A DNA stretch of 9,352 nucleotides from DATMMS01 sp036824145 (GTDB lineage: Bacteria; Chloroflexota; Dormibacteria; DASZGP01), in the NCBI GenBank assembly GCA_036824145.1, contig DAITAT010000059.1, forward strand, positions 1 through 9,352, written 5' to 3'. Each line of letters starts with the position of its first letter. Position 1 is the stretch's first letter. Made by a program: the position numbers and the translations under genes. The notes under the pieces were generated by a model. It saw nothing but the letters and a program-made list of their open reading frames with translations. It was not told the DNA's origin and ran no database searches. This document shows, in pieces, positions 1-5,631 of this stretch.

Positions 1-307
1 CCGGGCCGGCCTCGCTCAGGACCTCGAACTTGAGGCGCCCGTCGCGGCGGACCCGGTCGATGACGAGGTTGCGGGCGATCCGGATCACCCAGGCTCGAGC
101 CTCGGCGTCAGAGCCCCGAAAGCGAGGCCAGGAGTTCCAGGCTTTGCAGAAGGCGTCGCCGCAGATGTCCTCCGCGACGGCGGGCTCGCGGACCACGGAT
201 CGGAGATATCGCAGCACCGTTCTGGCTTCTCGGGAGTACAGGGCATCGAAGGCGTCGCTGAGTGAAGCGGTGGCGCTGGTTCGCATACCTTCCATCCCAA
301 TCATCAT
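1..307 (-). CDS. ECF-type sigma-70 family RNA polymerase sigma factor (3' end cut by window edge)
   Basis: Read on the minus strand, the translation carries a sigma-70 region 2. After a short N-terminal tail comes FDALYSREARTVLRYLR, then the region 2.2-like AEDICGDAFCKAW, then the region 2.3/2.4-like RAWVIRIARNLVIDRVRR. This is the core-RNAP-binding and -10-recognising half of an extracytoplasmic-function sigma factor. Region 4 would lie beyond the left edge. The start is uncertain: in-frame ATGs lie at 346, 307, 304, 295 and 286 (first base on the minus strand). I chose 307 because a purine-rich GGGAAGGG-like ribosome site sits 4 nt upstream. Family alignment would also allow 295 or 286. The gene is divergent from the alpha/beta hydrolase across a gap of about 57 nt, so the two may share control. 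No anti-sigma factor is visible in the window. The family call is firm; the regulon is unknown. Confidence 0.9.
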   Translation of the reverse strand, partial: MMIGMEGMRTSATASLSDAFDALYSREARTVLRYLRSVVREPAVAEDICGDAFCKAWNSWPRFRGSDAEARAWVIRIARNLVIDRVRRDGRLKFEVLSEAGP

Positions 308-364
308 CCTGCCCTTCCCAACGAGCGGGGGAGGAAAAAGGGACATACCCCCGGGACGTAGGCT
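308..364. promoter_or_regulatory. Divergent intergenic region between sigma factor and hydrolase
   Basis: This short gap must hold promoters for both divergent genes. It contains a purine run at about 325-343 and a TAGGCTA core at 359-365 that can be read as a -10-like hexamer on either strand (TAGGCT on plus, TAGCCT on minus). If both are used, the two promoters overlap and transcription of the sigma gene and the hydrolase would interfere. This is inference from position and composition only. No clear -35 hexamer is seen. Confidence 0.35.
359..364 (+). promoter_or_regulatory. Candidate -10 element TAGGCT for the alpha/beta hydrolase
   Basis: TAGGCT fits TANNNT and lies exactly 6 nt before the ATG at 371, which would make the hydrolase mRNA leaderless. 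The same spacing recurs before other starts in this window. It directly abuts the earlier ATG at 365, so if it is real, 371 rather than 365 is the true start. No good -35 is visible. Confidence 0.35.
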
Positions 365-1270
365 ATGGCGATGCAATCGCTGACTGTCGACCTCGACGGC
401 CCCTACCACTATGCCGACCACGGTGGCGACGGGCCCCCGATGGTGCTGCTTCATGGCATCGGCGGTTCGCACCTCAACTGGATGTCGGTGGCGCCGACCC
501 TGGCCCAAAGCTTCCATGTCTACGCCCTCGACATGATCGGCTTTGGCTTCACCCCCAACGGCCGCCGCGACTCCAAGCTGCCGACCCAGGCCCGATACGT
601 CGATCGCTTCATCGGCGAAGTGGCGGGGGCGCCGGCGGTGGTGATGGGGCACTCGATGGGCGGCCTGGTGGCGATCCTTCTTGCCGCCCAATATCCCGCC
701 ATGGTGGAGCGTTTGGTCGCGGTCGACCCGGCCGCCTGCGTGATCAGGAGCCAGGCAGCCGGTGTGCCGACCTGGCTGATGCTGGCGCTCGCGGTGTTTC
801 CCGATATCGGAGGCCGCCTGGCCGGCCAGATCGCCCGCCGTCGCGATACGGAAGAGCTGGTCCGGGAGACCCTGGGTCGGGCCTACGGCGCGGGAACTCC
901 AATCGATCCCGACTTCCTCGCCGCCCAAGTCGACCTCGAGCGGCGGCGCGGTCTCCTGCCGGTGCCGTATCGCGGCTACGTCGAGGGTTGGGCGTCGATG
1001 CGCAACGTCCACGCCGAGAGGGACACCTTCGTCACCGACGTCGTCGAGCGGGTCAAGGCGCCGACGCTGCTCGTTCGCGGCACCGTCGACCCCTTGATCC
1101 CGCAGCGCTGGTTCGAGCGGCTGACCGACGTCCGGCCTGACTGGGACAACGCGCGCCTCGAGGGCGTGGGCCACGATCCCCACATGGAGGCGCCCGAGGC
1201 CTTCCTTGAGGCGGTGGTCGGATGGCTCAGGGGGGTCAGGCGGCTGGAGGCGGCGGCCACTCCTCGCTGA
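365..1270 (+). CDS. Alpha/beta-fold hydrolase (Ser-His-Asp type)
   Basis: A 301-residue alpha/beta hydrolase of usual family length, probably cytoplasmic because no signal peptide is seen. VLLHGIGG at about residues 27-34 is the oxyanion-hole HG motif. GHSMGG at 95-100 is the nucleophile elbow with Ser97. Asp242 in VRGTVDPLIP is the likely acid and His270 in GVGHDPHMEAP the catalytic base. The segment between about 125 and 225 would form the cap and carries no recognisable specificity signature. Substrate is unknown: esterase, lipase-like or C-C hydrolase all remain possible. An in-frame TAG just upstream excludes an earlier start, leaving ATG 365 or ATG 371. No strong ribosome site is seen, and a -10-like TAGGCT 6 nt before 371 favours a leaderless start there. 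The 3' end overlaps the convergent acetyltransferase gene. Confidence 0.92.
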   Translation: MAMQSLTVDLDGPYHYADHGGDGPPMVLLHGIGGSHLNWMSVAPTLAQSFHVYALDMIGFGFTPNGRRDSKLPTQARYVDRFIGEVAGAPAVVMGHSMGGLVAILLAAQYPAMVERLVAVDPAACVIRSQAAGVPTWLMLALAVFPDIGGRLAGQIARRRDTEELVRETLGRAYGAGTPIDPDFLAAQVDLERRRGLLPVPYRGYVEGWASMRNVHAERDTFVTDVVERVKAPTLLVRGTVDPLIPQRWFERLTDVRPDWDNARLEGVGHDPHMEAPEAFLEAVVGWLRGVRRLEAAATPR

Positions 1271-1793
1271 GCAGGCTGTAGAGGAAAAAGTCCCGTCGAC
1301 CCTGCGGCATCGCCGCCATCGATCTGAGGCGCCCTTCCCGCTGGAAGCCGAGGCGCTCGAGGAGTCGGTGGCTGGCCTCGTTGTCGACGTCGCAGTCGGC
1401 CTCGACCCGTCGCAGGAGCCCGCCGCCAACGGCTCGATCGAGGACCAGGCCGACGCCGCGCCGACCGACGCCCTTGCCCTGCGCCCACGGCGCCACGTTG
1501 AAGCTGAGGGTGGCGGTCCGGTGGATCCAGTCGATGTTGAAGAGCGAAACCCAACCGGCCCCGGCGCCGTCGGCCTCGACGATCCAGGTGATTCGATTGC
1601 CCCTCTCGGTATCGAGTGAGGAGCCGCCCTCGCGGCGCAGGCGGCGCTTCAGCTCGCCGGGTGCCATCGGTACCAGGGGTTGATATCGACCCAGCTCCTC
1701 CATGCCGCGCCAGGTCGCGATGAGGCGGGCATCCGAGGCGCGGGCGCGCCGAATCGTCACCTCGAGGGCGTCGTTGGCACTCAGCTCGGGCAT
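1236..1793 (-). CDS. GNAT family N-acetyltransferase (RimJ/RimL-like)
   Basis: A 185-residue protein on the minus strand. It opens with IRRARASDARLIATWR (about 14-29), the usual first strand and helix of GNAT domains. Motif A follows as FNVAPWAQGKGVG (98-110), whose QGKGVG is the pyrophosphate-binding loop for acetyl-CoA. Motif B is CDVDNEASHRLLERLGF (134-150), typical of the Acetyltransf_3/RimJ-RimL type. It probably transfers acetyl from acetyl-CoA to an amine of a protein or small molecule; the acceptor cannot be told. The ATG at 1793 is chosen because GNAT homology begins right after it. The reading frame stays open far upstream, but that extension is antisense to the metallopeptidase gene and shows no homology. 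CAAGAT lies 6 nt upstream of the ATG, so the start may be leaderless. The stop codon lies inside the 3' end of the convergent hydrolase gene. Confidence 0.9.
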   Translation of the reverse strand: MPELSANDALEVTIRRARASDARLIATWRGMEELGRYQPLVPMAPGELKRRLRREGGSSLDTERGNRITWIVEADGAGAGWVSLFNIDWIHRTATLSFNVAPWAQGKGVGRRGVGLVLDRAVGGGLLRRVEADCDVDNEASHRLLERLGFQREGRLRSMAAMPQGRRDFFLYSLLSEEWPPPPAA

Positions 1794-1799
1794 CCCCGC

Positions 1800-1805
1800 A
1801 TCTTG
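1800..1805 (-). promoter_or_regulatory. Candidate extended -10 element (CAAGAT) for the GNAT gene
   Basis: On the minus strand the sequence reads TGG-CAAGAT, then 6 nt, then the ATG at 1793. It keeps the key A2 and T6 of a -10 box and has an upstream TGN extension. It is weaker than the plus-strand examples because T1 is C. Confidence 0.3.
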
Positions 1806-1820
1806 CCACCACCCGGCTGC

Positions 1821-1826
1821 TAAGTT
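1821..1826 (+). promoter_or_regulatory. Candidate extended -10 element TAAGTT for the metallopeptidase gene
   Basis: TGC-TAAGTT followed by exactly 6 nt and the GTG at 1833. No Shine-Dalgarno is present between them, so a leaderless mRNA starting at or next to the GTG is the simplest reading. A TTGCCA at 1803-1808 is too close (12 nt) to serve as -35. Confidence 0.42.
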
Positions 1827-1832
1827 CTCCGG

Positions 1833-2957
1833 GTGGCGGATCAAGACCAGAAACCGCGCCGGGGTTCGCTGCCGCGCGTCGCCAGCGCCTTGATCCTGAC
1901 GGCGGGCGCGCTGGTGGCCCGAGAGCTCGTCAAGCCGCGGCCCAACGAGGCCGCCTTGCTGATCGACTGGGAGCGCGTCCACCGCCGCGCGGTCGGAAGC
2001 TCGGGAGAACCCGGCCCCACTCACCTCGTCTTCAGCGCCGGCGAGCTCGGCCGCCGCTACGACGCCATGCTCGCGGAGCTGGAACCCTGGATTGCCGAGG
2101 CTCTCGAAGAGCCTCTCCATGACGAGCCCTTCCCCAAATTCACGGTCGTCGATCGCCGCGGCTGGATCGAGGTCAACCTCGAGATGTTCAAGGGCCTGGT
2201 CGACCCCATCATGAAGCTCCAGGAACTGGTCCCCGCCAGCCTGCTCACCGACCTCGCGCGGCGCGGTGTCAGCGAGTACATGGGGATGCTGCTCGGCTTT
2301 CTCTCCCGGCGCGTCCTCGGCCAGTACGACCCGGTGCTGATGGCGGCGCCCGGGGTGGCGCGGCCGTCGTCGCTGTACCTGGTTGAGCCCAATGTCGAAG
2401 CCTTTGAGGCGAAAGCCAGAGCCGGTGGCGAGCAACTGCGGCAGTGGCTGGTGCTGCACGAGGTCACCCACGCCTGGGAGTTCGAGGCCCACCCCTGGCT
2501 CCGAGAGCATCTCAACGGCCTGATCCGGGAGCTCATCGCTCATCGCCTGATATCGCAGCCGGCCCCGCGTCGCCTGGAAGTGATTCGTGCCCTGACCATC
2601 GGTGCCCGCTCGCAGTGGCAAGCCATGAGCCAGATCCAGGCCACGATGTCCCTGCTCGAGGGCTTCAGCAACGTCATGATGCGCCGCGTCGGAGTAGCCC
2701 ACCTGGCCGACTACGAGCGGATCGACGCCGAGTTCACCAGCCGCGCCGCCAACCGGGGGCCCGCGGAGCGCGCCTTCTTCAAGATCACGGGTCTCGACCT
2801 CAAGATGCAGCAGTACGTCCAGGGTGAGCGCTTCTGCAACGAGGTCATCGCTGCGGGCGGGATGTCGCGGCTGAGCCGCGTTTGGACGGCGCCCGATGCG
2901 CTGCCAACCCTCGAAGAGATCCGCGACCCCGGCATCTGGCTGCGTCGCACCACATAG
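1833..2957 (+). CDS. Zinc-dependent metallopeptidase, DUF2342 / F420-biosynthesis-associated family
   Basis: A 374-residue protein with the zincin motif HEVTHAWEFEAHPWL; His209, Glu210 and His213 form HExxH. The surrounding EFEAHPWLREHL and the C-terminal block with KMQQYVQGERFCNEV followed by VWTAPDALPTLEEIRDPGIW match what I know of the DUF2342 family (putative hydrolases often annotated as coenzyme F420 biosynthesis associated). The exact biochemical role of the family is not established. Residues about 16-33 (VASALILTAGALVARELV) are hydrophobic and could be a weak membrane anchor, but no classical signal peptide is evident. The start is GTG 1833, without a ribosome site and 6 nt after a -10-like TAAGTT. 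It is divergent from the GNAT gene. No F420 synthesis gene (fbiA, fbiB, fbiC or cofC) occurs in the window, so the F420 link is family-level only. Confidence 0.85.
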   Translation: MADQDQKPRRGSLPRVASALILTAGALVARELVKPRPNEAALLIDWERVHRRAVGSSGEPGPTHLVFSAGELGRRYDAMLAELEPWIAEALEEPLHDEPFPKFTVVDRRGWIEVNLEMFKGLVDPIMKLQELVPASLLTDLARRGVSEYMGMLLGFLSRRVLGQYDPVLMAAPGVARPSSLYLVEPNVEAFEAKARAGGEQLRQWLVLHEVTHAWEFEAHPWLREHLNGLIRELIAHRLISQPAPRRLEVIRALTIGARSQWQAMSQIQATMSLLEGFSNVMMRRVGVAHLADYERIDAEFTSRAANRGPAERAFFKITGLDLKMQQYVQGERFCNEVIAAGGMSRLSRVWTAPDALPTLEEIRDPGIWLRRTT

Positions 2958-2975
2958 GCCCAGGCCCGGTTCACG

Positions 2976-2989
2976 CCTAACGCGTTGGG
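2976..2989. repeat. Short inverted repeat around AACGCGTT, possible operator
   Basis: A perfect 8-bp palindrome AACGCGTT at 2979-2986 is extended to a 14-bp dyad (CC-T-AACGCGTT-G-GG) with one T/G mismatch pair. It lies 9 nt upstream of the TACGAT hexamer, roughly where a -35 region or regulator site would be. An operator role is inferred from position; a single copy gives no statistical support. Confidence 0.3.
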
Positions 2990-2998
2990 ACAAGGTGC

Positions 2999-3004
2999 TA
3001 CGAT
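2999..3004 (+). promoter_or_regulatory. Candidate extended -10 element TGC-TACGAT upstream of the small ORF
   Basis: TACGAT preceded by TGC resembles an extended -10. The same TACGAT hexamer occurs before the metallo-beta-lactamase-fold gene. A start site about 7 nt downstream would fall near 3011, giving a leader of about 15 nt that carries the GGAGGAGG ribosome site for the GTG at 3026. Confidence 0.4.
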
Positions 3005-3025
3005 GCCAAATTGGAGGAGGTGCCG

Positions 3026-3358
3026 GTGCGCGACGCACAGGACAAAGAGTTTCTCTCCCCTCTGGAAGAGGGTGAACGGCGAGCCGGACTAAGGCGACTC
3101 GACGACATTCTTCTTGCCCTTGAAGAGCTCAACATGCGCGAAGCGGGGGAGATCCCCAAGGCCCTCAAGGACAAGCTCCTCCGGGAAGGGATCCCGGTCA
3201 GCGGCACCACCATCACCGAGCTCATCGATGTCGTCCTTGGCAGCCAGGACCAGTTCATGCTCAAAGAGCGTCGCACCGGCCGCCGCCGCCGCCGCCTGAC
3301 ATTCGTTGCCACCGACGAGGAGTTGGTCTCCGGAATCTCCAGGCGCTACCAGGGCTGA
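3026..3358 (+). CDS. Small hypothetical protein, helical with basic C-terminal patch
   Basis: I do not recognise this 110-residue protein. It is mostly predicted helix: charged and Leu-rich at RRLDDILLALEELNMREAG (about 23-41), followed by IPKALKDKLLREG and TTITELIDVVLG. A strongly basic run TGRRRRRL near residue 85 follows, then a short strand-like LTFVATDEEL tail. The layout suggests a small soluble protein able to bind nucleic acid or an acidic partner, but no named domain fits. I chose GTG 3026 because GGAGGAGG at 3013-3020 sits at good spacing from it. An in-frame TTG at 3011 would add five residues and a GTG at 3020 overlaps the ribosome site. The next gene, biotin carboxylase, begins 36 nt after the stop, so co-expression is possible. 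Codon use looks like the neighbours, supporting a real gene. Confidence 0.72.
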   Translation: MRDAQDKEFLSPLEEGERRAGLRRLDDILLALEELNMREAGEIPKALKDKLLREGIPVSGTTITELIDVVLGSQDQFMLKERRTGRRRRRLTFVATDEELVSGISRRYQG

Positions 3359-3394
3359 CCTCCGCTCGGGCGGCTTATGCCAGAATCCTCCACC

Positions 3395-4741
3395 GTGTTC
3401 AAGCGCGTCCTGATTGCCAACCGGGGTGAGATCGCCTCCCGCCTGGTGCGCGCCTGCCACGCCGCCGGAGCCGAGGCGGTGGCGGTCTACTCCGAGGTCG
3501 ACGGCGAGGCGCCGTACGTCTCCCAGGCGGACTCCGCGGTCGCCATTGGTCCCGCCCCGCCGACCGAGAGCTACCTCAACATCGACGCCATCTTGGTCGC
3601 CGCCAAGTCTTCTGGCGCCGAGGCGATCCATCCCGGCTACGGTTTCCTCTCCGAAAGCCCTGCCTTCGCCGAGGCCTGCGAAGCCGCCGGCCTGACCTGG
3701 GTTGGACCACCGCCGGCGGCGATGCGGGCGATGGCCGACAAAGTCGACGCGCGGCGGTTTGTCCACGCGGCTGGCGTACCCGTGCTTCCCGGGACCGACG
3801 GGCCGGTCACGGTTGCCGGCGCGCTTGAAGCGGCGGCTGAGCTCAACTTCCCCCTGATGGTGAAGGCAGCCAAGGGCGGCGGTGGCATCGGGATGACGGT
3901 GGTGCGCGACCACGACCAGCTGGGCACCGCCGTGGAGACCGCGGCGGCTCGGGCCGATGCCGCGTTTGGTGACGCGTCGGTGTACCTCGAGCGCTACGTC
4001 GAAAACCCACGACATATAGAGGTGCAGGTGATGGGCGAGGCCGACGGCACCCTCTTCCACCTGTACGAGCGGGAGTGCTCGGTCCAACGCCGCCATCAGA
4101 AAGTGATCGAAGAGACGCCGTCGACGGCCCTCGACGAGGCCACCCGTGCGGACCTCTGCGCCGCCGCCGTCCGCGCTGCCGGGGCGGTCGGCTATCGCAG
4201 CGCCGGCACCGTCGAGTTCATCTTCGGCGGCGGCCAGTTCTACTTCCTCGAGATGAATACCCGGCTCCAGGTCGAGCACCCCGTCACCGAAGCCACAACC
4301 GGCACCGACCTGGCGCTGGCGCAGCTGCGCATCGCCGCCGGCGAGCATTCGGGAATTGAAACCGTGATCCAGCTTGGCCACGCCATCGAGTTCCGCATCT
4401 ATGCCGAAGACCCGGTTCGCTTCCTGCCCTCCCCGGGACTGATTGAGGCCTGGGAGGAGCCGGTGGGCGACGGCATTCGAGTCGACAGCGGGGTGGCCGC
4501 CGGCTACCTCGTCACCCACTTCTACGACCCGCTCCTGGCCAAGCTGATCGTCAGTGCCGGCGACCGCGACGCCGCCATCCAGCGGTCGATCGAGGCGCTT
4601 CAGGCGTTCCGCGTCGAAGGCGTCAAGAACAACATCCCCACGCACCTCGAAGTCCTCGCCTCGCCCGAGTTCCGCTCCGGCGACTACGACACCGGGCTGC
4701 TGGCTGAACTCGGCGAACGGCGCAAGGCGGCGGCGGGGTAG
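3395..4741 (+). CDS. Biotin carboxylase subunit of acyl-CoA carboxylase (AccC-like, no carrier domain)
   Basis: A 448-residue stand-alone biotin carboxylase. It carboxylates the biotin of a carrier protein using ATP and bicarbonate, the first half-reaction of acetyl-/propionyl-type CoA carboxylases. Seen in order: N-terminal FKRVLIANRGEIA (2-14), HPGYGFLSE, the ATP-grasp Gly loop with Lys157 (KAAKGGGGIGM, 157-167), HIEVQVMGE, RECSVQRRHQKVIEE, and the metal/catalytic block with Glu274, Glu286 and Arg290 (EMNTRLQVEHPVTE). FRIYAEDP follows with Arg334, then the C-terminal lobe ending soon after NNIPTH. Length equals E. coli AccC; there is no BCCP or biotinyl Met-Lys-Met, so the carrier must come from elsewhere. 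The Gly loop has Ile165 where AccC has a conserved Arg (GGGGRGM). The start may be GTG 3395, where family homology begins, or in-frame ATG 3377 (six more residues); neither has a clear ribosome site. The carboxyltransferase partner lies downstream. Confidence 0.93.
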   Translation: MFKRVLIANRGEIASRLVRACHAAGAEAVAVYSEVDGEAPYVSQADSAVAIGPAPPTESYLNIDAILVAAKSSGAEAIHPGYGFLSESPAFAEACEAAGLTWVGPPPAAMRAMADKVDARRFVHAAGVPVLPGTDGPVTVAGALEAAAELNFPLMVKAAKGGGGIGMTVVRDHDQLGTAVETAAARADAAFGDASVYLERYVENPRHIEVQVMGEADGTLFHLYERECSVQRRHQKVIEETPSTALDEATRADLCAAAVRAAGAVGYRSAGTVEFIFGGGQFYFLEMNTRLQVEHPVTEATTGTDLALAQLRIAAGEHSGIETVIQLGHAIEFRIYAEDPVRFLPSPGLIEAWEEPVGDGIRVDSGVAAGYLVTHFYDPLLAKLIVSAGDRDAAIQRSIEALQAFRVEGVKNNIPTHLEVLASPEFRSGDYDTGLLAELGERRKAAAG

Positions 4742-4771
4742 GCGTCACCGCCTGCTGGGCGGGGAACTGAG

Positions 4772-4777
4772 TACGAT
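4772..4777 (+). promoter_or_regulatory. Candidate -10 element TACGAT for the MBL-fold gene
   Basis: TACGAT followed by exactly 6 nt and the ATG at 4784, with no ribosome site between. It is identical in sequence to the hexamer at 2999-3004. It suggests the hydrolase gene has its own leaderless transcript rather than relying only on read-through from the biotin carboxylase gene. No convincing -35 is seen. Confidence 0.45.
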
Positions 4778-4783
4778 TCCGGG

Positions 4784-5572
4784 ATGTCCACGGCCTGCTC
4801 CATCACCTACATAGGCGGCCCCACAGCCCTGATTGAGATCGGCGGCCTGCGGCTTCTCACCGATCCGACCTTCGACCCTCCCGGCCAGCACTACAACTTC
4901 GGGCTGCCTTTCATTGGCTCGACCAAGACCCAGGGCCCCGCGATCGGCCTGGATGAGCTCGGCCGCATCGACGTGGTGCTGCTCAGTCACGACCAGCACC
5001 CGGACAACCTGGACACCCGGGGTCGGGATGCCCTGACTCGCGCCGGCAGGGTGTTGACCACCACCGCCGGGGCCAAGCGCCTGGGCGGCAACGCCGACGG
5101 CTTGCGGCCCTGGGAGTCGACGGTGTTGGGCGATGACCGCCGGCGGATCACGGTCACGGCAACCCCGGCCCGCCACGGGGTCCCGGGGATCAGCCTGCTC
5201 TCCGGGCCCGACATCGGCTTCATGCTGGAGTGGGCCGGTCAGCGGCACGGCGCGCTCTACCTCTCCGGCGACACGGTCTACTTCGGCGGCATCGATAAGA
5301 TCGCCGGCCGCTTCCAGGTGAGCGTGGCGGTGATCCATTTTGGTGGCGTTCGATTCGCCGTTTCTGGACCCGCCCGGTACACGTTCAACGCCGGCGGAGG
5401 GCTGCGCGCAGCAGCGGCGGTTCGGGCTCGGATCGTGGTCCCGATCCACTTCGACGGCTGGAGCCACTTCTGCACGCCGCGCTCCGAAATCGATTCAACC
5501 TTCGCCGCCGCGGGCAAGGCAGACACGCTTCGCTGGCCCGCTCCTGGGCAGCCGCTCGAACTCGAGGTCTGA
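4784..5572 (+). CDS. Metallo-beta-lactamase-fold hydrolase (UlaG-like)
   Basis: A 262-residue MBL-fold protein. The opening ITYIGGPTALIEIGGLRLLTDPTF (about 7-30) is the typical first strands plus DPxF of the UlaG-like / lactamase_B_2 group. The first metal motif is LLSHDQHPDNLD with His69, His72 and Asp74. Further ligands are probably His131 (TPARHG), Asp163 (LYLSGDTVYFGG) and His222 (VPIHFDGWSHF). The first motif departs from canonical HxHxDH: Gln71 stands at the second His position, with His72 and Asp74-Asn75 shifted by one. I believe related actinobacterial sequences share this form but cannot check. It probably hydrolyses a small ester, lactone or phosphate ester in the cytoplasm; substrate unknown. 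It lies between the two carboxylase subunit genes. A TACGAT hexamer 6 nt before the ATG suggests separate, leaderless expression. Confidence 0.88.
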   Translation: MSTACSITYIGGPTALIEIGGLRLLTDPTFDPPGQHYNFGLPFIGSTKTQGPAIGLDELGRIDVVLLSHDQHPDNLDTRGRDALTRAGRVLTTTAGAKRLGGNADGLRPWESTVLGDDRRRITVTATPARHGVPGISLLSGPDIGFMLEWAGQRHGALYLSGDTVYFGGIDKIAGRFQVSVAVIHFGGVRFAVSGPARYTFNAGGGLRAAAAVRARIVVPIHFDGWSHFCTPRSEIDSTFAAAGKADTLRWPAPGQPLELEV

Positions 5573-5594
5573 CGGAGGGGGCGTTCCCCAGCGA

Positions 5595-5600
5595 TAGGAT
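5595..5600 (+). promoter_or_regulatory. Candidate -10 element TAGGAT for the carboxyltransferase operon
   Basis: TAGGAT fits TANNNT. Transcription from about 5607 would give a short leader containing the 6-codon ORF at 5611-5631 and the GGAG ribosome site of the carboxyltransferase gene. It would drive the three-gene operon that follows. A CTGACG at 5569-5574 is a poor -35 candidate (20-nt spacer). Confidence 0.33.
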
Positions 5601-5605
5601 TCACC

Positions 5606-5615
5606 GGCATATGCC
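5606..5615. repeat. Perfect 10-bp palindrome GGCATATGCC, possible operator
   Basis: GGCATATGCC reads the same on both strands. It sits 6-15 nt downstream of the TAGGAT hexamer, so it would cover the predicted transcription start of the carboxyltransferase operon. It also contains the ATG of the short upstream ORF. A repressor-site role is inferred from location only. Confidence 0.3.
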
Positions 5616-5631
5616 TGCCGTGGAGCGATAG
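5611..5631 (+). CDS. Six-codon upstream ORF (MPAVER) abutting the carboxyltransferase start
   Basis: ATG CCT GCC GTG GAG CGA TAG is followed immediately, in the same frame, by the ATG of the carboxyltransferase gene. It could act as a leader peptide whose termination hands ribosomes to the next start codon. It contains the GGAG ribosome site of the main gene, so initiation at either place would be linked. Too short to prove from sequence; it may be chance. Confidence 0.3.
   Translation: MPAVER

Noticed and set aside
325..343. Purine-rich run upstream of the first hydrolase as its ribosome site
   Set aside because: It ends more than 20 nt before the ATG at 365, too far to act as a Shine-Dalgarno for it.
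262..1140. 292-codon plus-strand frame overlapping the first hydrolase
   Set aside because: Arg/Pro-rich translation without domains, in a different frame from the well-supported hydrolase.
1794..3038. Long minus-strand open frame extending the GNAT gene upstream to 600 codons
   Set aside because: It is antisense to the DUF2342 gene, whose motifs are clear, and the upstream translation has no recognisable domain. Only the last 185 codons (GNAT) are real.
3089..4645. 518-codon minus-strand open frame
   Set aside because: Exact antisense shadow of the biotin carboxylase gene, caused by high GC at third positions. The translation is Gly/Asp/Val/His-rich without domains.
4748..4762. CCGCC-TGCTG-GGCGG hairpin after the biotin carboxylase stop
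   Set aside because: Short 5-bp stem with no U-run after it. Such stems are common by chance in high-GC sequence, so it is not called a terminator.
5577..5589. GGGG-GCGTT-CCCC inverted repeat after the MBL-fold gene
   Set aside because: Only a 4-bp stem and no T-tract; insufficient for a terminator or operator call.
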